From Aulostomus chinensis (Eukaryota; Chordata; Actinopteri; Syngnathiformes; Aulostomidae), in contig JBBMOA010000007.1 in assembly GCA_037954235.1 (NCBI GenBank), forward strand, positions 31,256,832 through 31,320,831: DNA of 64,000 bases, in the 5' to 3' direction. Positions 44,079 through 56,000 of this stretch are shown here, piece by piece. Position numbers and translations under genes: made by a program. The notes under the pieces are model-generated. The model was not told the origin of the DNA, ran no database searches, and saw nothing but the letters and a program-made list of their open reading frames with translations. How positions within the stretch are numbered: the first letter of the stretch is position 1; each line of letters opens with the position of its first letter.

Positions 44079-47000
44079 CACTCACACACACACACACACA
44101 CACTGGTAACAAGTCACATTTCTATACATGGCCTTTATGCTTTTGGATTTAAGCTTTGATATTTAGCTGGATAAGCACAGATAATAACATACAGTCAGTT
44201 TTTTTTCCATCATTTCGTTCAAAATTCTCATGCTCATTACATTTCATTCCCATGCTTGAATGGCTGCGTTAACCTTAGTGTGCCACCAGATATCCCTGTT
44301 CTTTCCTTGAAGAAGACCCAAAGCTTCAAATTTTTTTTGGTTCACAAAGATATGAACCGCCAAAGCGTCATTAGGCCTTATCTGTCCATCTCTAAAAAAA
44401 ACAGCACTTTTAGATCTCAGAGTTAAGATCTCATTTTGAGCTATCAATCTGACCCAGCATGGCCAAATTCGGAAAATTCAGCTTTAGATTTTATTTTTGG
44501 TGTGCCAGCCTGAGGTTTTCAGTGTCCCCATTTGGCCTCCAATGAATAACTGTGAAGGTTCAACTGACAATAATGTGGACAATGAAAGACAACATACATT
44601 GATCGAAAGTCACTTGATATTCTTAGTCCTCTCATTCATGTGATGAACAGCAAACTCTTAACCCAACGTAACTTAGAGAACCGATTATTGCAACAGCAAA
44701 ACTTAATAATATTGACATCCTTTGGAATTTTTTCCACACATAATAATTGAAGCCTGTCCACTGCACTCTCGTCAGAAGGAGAAATCAGTGGAGTGTCAGC
44801 TGAGGACATAGAAGATAACAACACATTTGATGATCTCGATGCTTTCCAAACCCAGTTTAAGTTCAGTTTGTCATTATTTTCATGTATCAAATGAAGTTTT
44901 AGTTAAATACATTTTTGAAGGGTCATTAAAAGAAAAGAATAAGTATATATGGCTATAATTATTTTTGTCATTTAAAATGTATAACGTAACAGTAATATAT
45001 TGGAAAAAAAAACTGTTTACCTTTTTTCAAGGTTTCCAGTCAAACTGATTAAATTGGTTTTAAACAGTTCTCTTTCAAATAAAAAGAAAAGAGACTGGGA
45101 CAGATAAAAAATAATGGAGTTGAAGAAGAGGGTTGTCAAATGGATGGTTTCAGACAGAGGATGGAATGAAAGGCCAGCAGAAAATAAAGTGAACTGTGCA
45201 AAGGTCCTCGAGTGAAAATGCCAGAATGACAATGATGCGGTTGCTACCTTGTAGGAACTTCAAGGCATCACAGCTCAGTGGGGAACTTTCAAAATGAAGT
45301 ATCATGAAGCTACGCATGCAAACGTGTGGGTGTGGGTGAAGTTGGAAGCATTTTAGTTTCCGTTCATAATCAGAGTAGTATTGACCTCTTTGGTCTGAGG
45401 GTTGCTTCCATGTAGCCAAACTGACCATGTGGGGACCAAAAGAGACAAAAGGCACTGACTGAAATTCATCTGCTGTTATCCCATGACTCTTCAACTTTCC
45501 AAGTTATCTGCATTCATAAATAACATGCCAAACAACTTAGTGACAAATGTTGTCATGGGAGACAAGATAGGAGGAATTCTCTTGCTGGAATGGGCAGGCC
45601 TGCTTCAGTCTGATTTCAACAGATTGTCTTTATACAGACTGGTTTTAAACTAAATATCATAACAGGTGGTTGGAATCTCTGCAAACAAACTCTTTCTGCA
45701 ACGATGCAGGTCAAAGCTCATCTCTGACTGGTTCATAGGGGAGCTGCTACTCAGCTGATTTCGAGGGAAAAAACAAACTTTTATTCAATTTTTTCATTAC
45801 CTGCCTTTATTTGAAAATACATCTCTTGACATCTCTTGTTGAGAACAAGGCTCAACTGGTTTCCCCACCGTCACATTCCAGAAAAATCCTCAGACTGGGC
45901 CTCAAATCTGTCACCAGCTCTCCCTCAGACAGGATCTATGGTTATTTCTTGCTTCTCCTGTGTGTCTGACTTTATTTCCCAGAGTGCCAATGTGACCCCC
46001 AAGGATCTCTCAGCACAGTGTGTGACCCCAGTGGGGGCCAGTGTCAGTGTCGACCCAACGTAGTCGGCAGGAATTGTGACAGATGTGCTCCAACCACATT
46101 CCAGTTTGGACCATATGGTTGCAAAGGTCAGAACGTAATCACAAGATCTGTAATTAATACTTACTAATCATGCAATTCAAGAGTCCTCAGTGGCATCTTG
46201 GGAGCTTCAAGGGTCCTCTATGGCCTTCAAGTAGCTCAGCAAACTGAGAAATGATTGAATTCCACTTTTATTTAGATTCTTGTTATTGTCTCGTAAACTT
46301 GTTTCTAAAGTGTTTATTTTGTGTTGTTTGCAGCATGTGAGTGTGACCCTCAGGGTTCACAGGGTCCTTTCTGTGACCAGTTGATAGGTCAGTGTGTGTG
46401 TGTTGCTGGCGCATATGGTCGTCAGTGTGATCAATGTCTCCCGGGTCACTGGGGCTTCCCAACCTGCCGACCCTGCTCTTGTAACGGACATGCAGAGGAC
46501 TGCGATGTGCACACTGGACGCTGTCTCAACTGCAGGGACCACAGTACTGGACACACCTGTGACAGGTGAGCTACAGCCGTTGCACAACACTGACATGCAG
46601 AGAACAAGAGGGAGAGAGAATAGGAGTAACAGAGGTATGAGGACTAGTTGCAGAGGCAGAGTGACTAGTTTGTCATCATCATTCCTCCCTCACTTCTGTT
46701 TAGGTGCATTAATGGTTACTATGGCAACCCGGTGCTTGGAGCAGGTGATCACTGCCGTCCCTGTATGTGTCCTGACGGTCCTGGCAGTCTGCGGCAGTTT
46801 GCTGGAACTTGTTACCGTGGTGATGAGTCCCAGCAGGCAATCTGTGTCTGTAACGCTGGATATAGAGGTAAAAACTTTCTCTCGTTCTCTGGTATTGACA
46901 AGGTTTTTCAGCAATCATTTTTATAACCGTCATGCCACAGACGGCGCTTCTGTCCACCTTGTTGCAGCATCTTCATGTCAAGCCATCCATTTCATAATTG

Positions 47001-50000
47001 TGTCACAGGGTTAGTAGCTTCGTTACCTGTGTCCTACCCAAATAAAGGGTTGAAAGCTCAATTGATGGTGAACTGTAGTTTATAGTGAACTGTAATTAGT
47101 AGTGAACAGAGCAAAATTTATTAAGAGTGAGTTTTTTAAAGAGGTTTATAAAAGGGTTAAAACTTTAAGAGTGAAACAGAAAAATCAAAGAAAAAACTTG
47201 AGCCTTCAGTGGGAGAAAATGGGCTGCTGCCCTGCAGAGAGAAAAAAGTCATCAGCTGCTGCTATCAGACACATGACTCACCAAATATAACTCCTTTTGT
47301 TTCCCAGCAGAAATATTCTACTGGCTCGAGGGGGTCTGAGGACACTTATTATTCATCAAGATTATCATTAGTCAAATTAATAATGATAAAGATCAACATT
47401 ACGTCAGTTGATTTTGATTAGCTGTTTGGTTTTGTATTTCAAGTCAAATTGAGTAAAAGTGTGAAACATTTAAAAAAAATAGTTCAATGACAGCAGTTGA
47501 AATGTAAATTCAGTTACAATTACCCTCCAACTCACTCTCAGCTGTTCTCACCAGGTGCTCGTTGTGATGAGTGCTCACCTGGTTACTATGGAAACCCCGG
47601 GGAGGTGGGGGGGCAGTGCCAGCCCTGTCAGTGCAACAACAACATCGACATGTTAGACCCAGAATCCTGTGATGGCCAGACCGGCGAGTGCCTGCGCTGC
47701 TTGTACCACAGTGAGGGCCCTGCCTGCCAAAGCTGCAAGCGTGGTTACTTTGGCAACGCCTTGCTGCAGGACTGCAGGAGTGAGTTCATGGGGTTACCAT
47801 GGCTACTCCAGGTTTAAGTCAAACCTCAGATTAATATTTTATATGTGGAAAACCCTCTGGGGATAAAATATTGGCATAAATCCGTCTAAAAAGTGTTTTT
47901 CATAATTGTTTTGACACTTGATGGCATTTTGCTCCACTCCACAGAGTGTGTTTGTAACACACTGGGCAGTGATGCATCCAGCTGTCCATGTCCATCATCA
48001 GGTGACTGTCACTGTGACAGTATCAGCGGCCAGTGTTTGTGCCATCCTAATGTGGTTGGTCAGCACTGTGACCGTTGTGCACCAGACACCTGGAACATGG
48101 CAAGCGGCAGTGGTTGTCAGGCCTGCAACTGCGACACTAAACACTCAGTTGGGGCATCCTGCAATGAGGTGAGCTGTCGGTTCCAAGCTGAGTAGTGTTG
48201 CCCTTGTCTTCTCAGAAAGTTTTTCATTTTCTTTGATTTTGAGTTAAATCACAAATGAAATGTACATACTCATGTTTAAAGCATTTTTGATGAACAGTAG
48301 AAACCTGTTTATGAACAGAATCTTTGGTTTGCCAACAGATCAGCGGTCAGTGTTCCTGCCAGCCTGGCTTCGGAGGAAGAACGTGTGGCGAGTGTCGAGA
48401 GCTGTTCTGGGGAGACCCAGAGCTCAAATGTCACGGTGGGGGATAATTGCTTCAGTTAGTGACTTAAGTCTTCAGAATGTGATCTTATTGAGGTGAACTT
48501 GAGGGCTGTTGTATTTGCTGCTTTGATTTTGTCATGAGGATGAATGAAGCAGATGGTCCCAGTGAGATAAAGTAAGATGAAACTGCTATTGAGACTAGAT
48601 GTGTTTGTGTTGTCTAGATAAATTTGTGTTTTTTTCACCAGCATGCGACTGTGACCCTCGCGGTATCTCACAGCAGCAGTGCAACAAAGCCAGTGGCCAT
48701 TGTGTATGTGTGGAAGGCGTGTCGGGCCCACGCTGTGACGTCTGTGCCCGTGGATACTCCGGTGCTTTCCCTGACTGCCACCGCTGCCATCAGTGCTTTG
48801 TAGAGTGGGATGCTGTCATTGGACAGCTCACCAATCAGACACATCGTTTAGTCAACAAGGGCAACGCGATCAAAGCCAGTGGAATCAGTGGGCCATACAG
48901 GAAGTCCATTGACAGCATGGAGAAGAGTGCCGCTGAAATTAGGCGGATTCTGAACCAGAACGCTGCCTCGCAGCCACTGAGTGAGATCCAGGAACTGCTG
49001 CATCAGGCCAGGTGAGAATATTTTTGTTAAGAGAAAACATCTGACATTAAACCACGTAGGATAATATTTAACCTGACCTAACCCTAAAACTGTATCAAGT
49101 GAAATCAAATTTAATCTGAGATTACATAGAATGAAATTTTATTTGTCTGACTTCAGTGACCTGATGAGTGTCCTAAGCAAGGCATTGAACCACACAGAGC
49201 AGACTGTGGCTCAGGTCCAGGAGGGGGACAGCAGTGTGGACCATAAACTGGACTCTGTGATTGCTGATGCTCAGAAATTGGAGCGGACAGTTCAGGAGCT
49301 GCTGGTACAGGTCGAGTTCATGAAGAACTCTGACATCAGAGGTGAGAGGGCACATATAAAGCCAAGGTTAAAGATCAGCAGGATTGTAAGGTGATATGTG
49401 AAGAGAAATGGTCATGCAAGCCAGAATGATGTGAGGTGGCCCTGTTTGTTTTCAGACTCAGCAATTGAACATGAACCTCTCCTAGCCAACTGCTGGCTGC
49501 TAAAAGCTAATCTTCATTGTGGTCCATGTTCTATAGTTCTTTTGATCCAGAGTACCAATGGAACCATACGCTTGCCAGAAATTCTGTCTGTGGTGCAGAA
49601 TACTGGATATTTATGTTATCATGTGTAGCTTACATTTACACAATTTCACTGTGTAACAGTCACACCAACGCATCACATTCCCACAAAATAACATCAGTGA
49701 AAGGAGGCATATCAGTAAAATTTAATTGTTTCTTTCAAAATAAATTTGTCGAAATAAAAATGTTAAGAAATAAAGATTTTCCTCCACAGGTTTCTTGAGT
49801 GAGTTGGGTAAGTGCTAACCCAATCTAAGGTGGAGCTACAGTCCACCTCAGCCCACCTAAGCGGTATCTGTGGTTGTAAATTCTCTAAAAGTCTTGTTTT
49901 GAGTTTTGACAACGGAGAACTTTTTGTGATGACATGCAGATTTATTGATAAAACAGAGCAGACCAGCAGGGTCTGTATTGTCGGTCTATTTTAAATTCTT

Positions 50001-53000
50001 TTGGGGTTGATCAAAGAATATTAAGAACACTGTATCTTTCCTTTATTGAAAGAATTTTAATCTACACCTTATTTATCAGTTTTTATCCCAGAGTCGTGAA
50101 CCTCAGCACGAATATTGTTGGCCAAATGCCAAGAGCCTTCTTGCAACAAAAAAATGAACAAAATAATCAACAGCCCCCCCCCACCCACACACACACACAC
50201 ACAAACATACACACTCCTTGATCTTTGGGATGAATGCTGTGCACTCTTCTTTCTCCCATTTTGTTTAGGGTTAGGGTTTATTTCTCAAGACCTTTAGAGA
50301 ATCTAATTAGGGTCTTCACCTGAAGAACCTTCTGGCGAAGACCCTATTCTGTTTGCTCGGCAGAACAACACATCAGCAGCACTAAAAACACTACAAACAC
50401 ACACTAAACAGTGTCCCAGCCCCCCAACACCCATGAGGCAGCTGGGCCAGACGGCCTGGAGCCGGTTTTCACATCCACACCATTCAAAACCTGGTCCTGG
50501 ACTGTTCTTGCTGTCAATGAGCGCCCAATATGCGCATTATGATATATTTGTACATATGTGCATCACTTTTTATGAATTGTGTGTGTATTTGTAAACACAC
50601 TTTTTGCCTGAAGCTAATCATGTGGTTAATAATGTATTTTGAATTTAATGGACAAATTTTAAAGGCAATTTATCAAAAGTTATATTAATTCAGAAGTAAT
50701 AGAATTATCAAAATTGCATTACATGATTACAAACAAATATTTTAAAACAGCAGTATTTTCTATATTTTTAAATATGTGAAGTTTGAATTAGTGCTGTTGC
50801 ATCAGAGTTTGCATTTAAAACTTTTTCGAGGGTTTTAATCAAACTTAATTTAATTTCTGTCTGTGTATTAAGTGAACCTCTGAGTTGATTTCTGCTGCCT
50901 GTCAATTGCCAGGAGCAACTGACAGTGTCTCTAAGTACTACCTGCAGTCTGAGGCAGCTGAAGCTCGAGCAAACTCCTCCACTATTGATCCTGCCAGCCC
51001 TGTGATGAGTTCCGCCCACTTACGGAACCTTACAGATGAAAAGATGAACCAAACCAGAGAGGTGTTCCTGAGGAGAAATACTGAGCATGCTCAGAGACTG
51101 GATGACCTGGCTGGAGAGCTCCAAACTCTGGACCTATCGGAGCTCAGCCATAAGGTAGGAGGTGGTAACCAGCATGATGTGGTCATGGTTAGGGTCAGGC
51201 AAAGGACTGCTTTGAAATTTTTCCCGATGCAGTGATACAGTATTCACCATTATCCAAAGACTTGACTTTTAATTTTTGACATTTGTGCCAATCTTTCCCT
51301 GTTAGAATGAAGAGTGGGATTTTCATTTTGCTTTTAGAAGAAATCTAGTAACACAATTTTTTGAAATGACATTACTTTTAACTTGGCTGAAAATGAAGAC
51401 TCAGCTTTGAAAATGAAGCTGTTAATGAGCCAAATGACAATGAGGGAAAGTCCACTGATCTAAATATTAAATTATTTAAAGACATCTTTATCCTTTGTGG
51501 TACATTTGCAGACCTGTGGCAGCCCCTTGGGCCAGGACTCTTGCTCATCGTCTCCCTGTGGTGGTCTGGGCTGTCTGAATGCTGAGGGTCAGATGTGGTG
51601 TGGAGGGGATGGGTGTGAAAGTGTGGTCATGATGGCAAATACTGGCTGGCAGAAAGCGCGGGATTCTGAGCTGGAAATTCTTAGTGCCATGGAGGAAGTG
51701 GAGAAACTTTCCAAGATGGTAAGATCCTAATCTGTGCTGAGTCTAGTTCTGATTCACATTTGCATTGTGCTTGAAGTTCTGTTTATTTTTCAGGTGGATG
51801 GTAGCAGATGCTCTCACCTGTGTTTTGTATTAAGGTTTCAGAGGCCAAAGTGAAGGCAGACGAGGCAAAGCTGAGTGCTCAGGATGTCCTGATGAAGACC
51901 AAAAGAACCAAACAGAAAGTGGACCAGAGCAATGAGGAGCTGAGGAACCTCATTCAACATATTCGAGACTTTCTGACCCGTATGTCTCACTTCCCGTTAA
52001 TGTACAATGTAGAGGTGCAGTTCCTGTTGACACAGTAGAGCTGTCTTGCTGGTTAAACAACACCCCAACACACGTTGGCTGCTGCTTGCCATTTTTAGGG
52101 CTCACTGGGCTGAATTCACCAACATCTGTGCTTTGAACAGATTCCAGTGAAGAACCAAGGACTAATGATGTGTGATGGTTTGTATCTTCTTTCAGAGGAT
52201 GCAGCTGACTTGGAGAGTGTTGAGCTAGTGGCTAATGAGGTTCTGGCCATGCAGATGCCCACCACACCAGCCCACCTGCAGAACCTGACTGACGAAATTA
52301 GGCAGAAGTTGGGTGAACTGGAACACGTGGAGAACATCTTGCACCAGAGTGGCAATGACATCCGGAAAGCAGAAAACCTGCTGGACCAGGCTCGCCGTGC
52401 AAGGTGAATCCCTCCTCTGTTAATTTGCTTTGACCCAAATCACTTATGAGTTTCGATACATAGGTAAATTCAGAAAATTCAAATAAATGTAAATGCCTCC
52501 CAATAAACAACATCCCTCTACCATAGCTACTGGTTGGACATGGCTTGGGTGGCAACACAGTGCTCTGAGTCACGGTCATTGGGTAAATTCTGACAGTTAA
52601 CATGTGCTGCTGCATCCGAAAATGCACACCTGGTTCAATCAGGATCCATCCATCATCCATTCATCATCCATCCATCTGTTTTCTTCCGCTTATTCCTGTG
52701 AAGGGTTGCTGGGGGGGGCTGGAGCCTATCCCAGCAGCTTTTGGGCAAGAGGGAGCCTTCACCCCGGATAGGTCGCCAGTCCATCCCAGGGCCAACACAT
52801 ATAGACAGACAACCATTCACACTCACATTCATACCTACGGTCAATTTAGAGTATCCAATTGCATGTCTTTGCACTGTGGGAAGAAGCCGGAGTATCCGGA
52901 GAGAACCCACGCAGGCACAGGGAGAACATGCAACGTGTACACGGAAAGACCCGATGCTCGAGCTGGGACTTGAACCCGGAACTTTCGTGCTGTGAGGCGA

Positions 53001-56000
53001 CAGTGCTGACCACTGCACCTCCGTGCTGCCTTCAATCAGGATCCATTTAGTTTATGTGCAAAGTTCCCCATGTCATTCAATCAGATCAAGAAGTGCTCAT
53101 CCTCTGAATGTTGAAGGTCATTCATGAATTAGATTTCTGCATTCACAGCACCATACAAAATTAAAAAACACAATCTTTATTTATCAAGAGTCCTGTTTAA
53201 ATGGACTAAAGATTATAGACTTTAATTTCTACTTTATTGTTGTGAAACTACATATTTCCACAGAACTGTTTGCCACAGACAATCAGTATACACAGCATAA
53301 AAACAGTGTAATGGCACACACTGTTAATGTGGAATGGATGGTATACTCCACAAAATACAATGACAGTCCATACTCAGGCCTGATCAGTGAGAACCTTTTT
53401 CAGGGTAGCTATGGCTGAAGGCAGTAGACCAAACCATAACTTGAGGACCTCAGATCTCTGTACCCGGGCCTGTTTGGTGGCTTGCTTAGGTAGGTAATGG
53501 ATGTTTGATTTCCTGTTTTGTTGTTGCAATGTGTTTAATGGCCCTATGATTAGTAGTGTGAGGTAGGCTGTGGGCAGAGTAATGATTCACAACATGTGGA
53601 ACAAACATATATGACAGCAAAGGGAATGCAGCATGGTGTGCAAGCATACATATCAAATATATGGACACTATATTTAGATTACACAGTTAAAATAATTTAC
53701 ATGGACCAGAGAGGACACAACTGATGTAGATCAGCCAATACAAAATAAAAAATAAATTATAATATATAATTAAAGCTGCAAGCAGCGTTGTGAGGGCCTG
53801 AGCCCTGGCCTGAATCCCAGGGTGTCCTGGTCCAGTGTGGAGGCCTTGTAGTTGAGGAGTTAGAAGCCTGAGTCTGATCAGAGAGTGAGAGCAGAGCTGA
53901 GAGCTGGCCCTTTAAGAACCCCTCCCCCACTGCTCTGTCTTTGATCTGTGCTAGAGTGAGAGCAGAGCTGAGAGCTGGCCCTTTAAGAACCCCTCCCCAC
54001 TGCTCTGTCTTTGATCTGTGCTAGAGTGAGAGCAGAGCTGAGAGCTGGCCCTTTAAGAACCCCTCCCCCACTGCTCTGTCTCTGATCTGTGCTAGAGTGA
54101 GAGCAGAGCTGAGAGCTGGCCCTTTAAGAACCCCTCCCCACTGCTCTGTCTTTGATCTGTGCTAGAGTGAGAGCAGAGCTGAGAGCTGGCCCTTTAAGAA
54201 CCCCTCCCCCACTGCTCTGTCTCTGATCTGTGCTAGAGTGAGAGCAGAGCTGAGAGCTGGCCCTTTAAGAACCCCTCCCCACTGCTCTGTCTCTGATCTG
54301 TGCTAGAGTGGAGAGAGAGGAGGAGCACCAGGACTGGAGTGGGACAAGAGGAAGAAGTCGGCATACACTGGTCCAGAGGGACACAGAACACCATGTTCTT
54401 GGAGGGGTTTTTGTCAGGAATGCAGTGGTGTGGTTGGTAGAGCTGTGGGATGGATGGTGTAGACGTGAGAAGCGTTTGTTTGACAGTATGTACCCTGAGA
54501 GGACACCGTCTCCCCATAGGCTTCCATTGGAAGCTGAAACGTGTCTCCCCCACTTTGACGGCTTGTAAAATGGACAGCAAGTGACTAATAACAACGAAAA
54601 TTAATATCATTTGATCAGCACAGTTGGGAGAGTAATCAGCCAAAGTTTGGAAGCGATACCATGAATGCCCTAGGAGGAGATAGATTTTGTTCGGGGAGTA
54701 AAAAAAGTCCTCATTTTGACAGTTTTGTCCAATTTGTGGACATTCTGTTGTAGACAGGTGAGGGGTCAGAGTGTAGGAATTTTGTGTCTTGATGAGACGA
54801 GTCCAGCGGTGTTGGTCCCATGTTTGTGGGACATTCGTGGGAGGAGTTATAGCGCTCCAAATTATAAAAAAATTATCTTTCAGTTGTGTGGCTCCCTAGG
54901 TGGCGCTATAGACTTTTGTGGTGTTTTTGTTTTTGATTAGTGAATGTTTAGCCACACTGGAGAAGTGTAGTGAATTTCAGTGAATTTCATGCATGTTCAG
55001 GGGGTGAAATTAGATGATGCTCATATTGGGCGCTCATTGACAGCAAGAACAGTCCAGGACCAGGTTTTGAATGGTGTGTATGTGAAAACCGGCTCCAGGC
55101 CGTCTGGCCCAGCTGCCTCATGGGTGTTGGGGGGGGGGGGCTGGGACACTGTTTAGTGTGTGTTTGTAGTGTTTTTAGTGCTGCTGATGTGTTGTTCTGC
55201 CAAGCAAACAGAATAGGGTCTTCGCCTGAAGAACCTTCAGGCTCAGGCCCTAAAAATTAGACACTCACTGGGGCACTGGAGGGATGCCACGCCACAGTGC
55301 ACTGACTCCTGCTGAAACTGCTGTCTGATCAAGGGGATAATTAAGAAAAGGAGCCCAAAGCTTATCAAAAGTCCTCTCATTCCCTTTTAGGACTGAGGGC
55401 AAGCATTCAATCGGCAGAACTTTTTAAATTTCACCTAACCACCGGTAAGTAGTTGGAGGTCTGGGTCTAATCCACTGGAACCGAATGCAGCATCTTGTCA
55501 ATAGGAGAAGCTTGTGTAAGACTTTAAACTGAGCATTTGACAGGGCGTGTTTTTCACCTGAAAGATTCAATAGGAATATGTCGAGGCATAGCATTGCCCT
55601 TCTTTGTCTCTACTAAGCCAAATGACCCTTCATCTAAGTGCCCTGCTGAGAATGGAGAAACTGCCTCAGCCAGCCTGATACTATTCCCGCGTGGAAGTCC
55701 CAGTTGTAGAACATGAAATTACGCGTGGGAGTCCTGCCTTTCTTTTGGCAGTTGTAATTTCTTAAGACTTTAGAGAAAGAGCTTTTGTGCCTACAAAGAG
55801 ATATCAGAGAATGTTGTGCTATTCCTGGACACATGCAGTGTGTATTGCTGCTGCATCCAATTCCAACATAACTCGTTTAAAGAGAGTGTTGTAACTCCCT
55901 TTCCTAAGTGTAAATTTGTTTTACAAGCTGTACTTGCTGTCTGAGTGCCTCTTTTCTTTTAGCAGAGGTGTATGAGATAATCACTTCTCTTATATAGGCC

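Noticed and set aside
44240..45490. Transposon-like - strand frames in lamb1 intron 17
   Set aside because: Composition is suggestive, but no diagnostic motif (RT, endonuclease or transposase) could be seen.
46394..47014. 206-codon frame overlapping lamb1 exons 19-20
   Set aside because: Shadow of the real laminin frame; it lacks the cysteine pattern and reads through introns.
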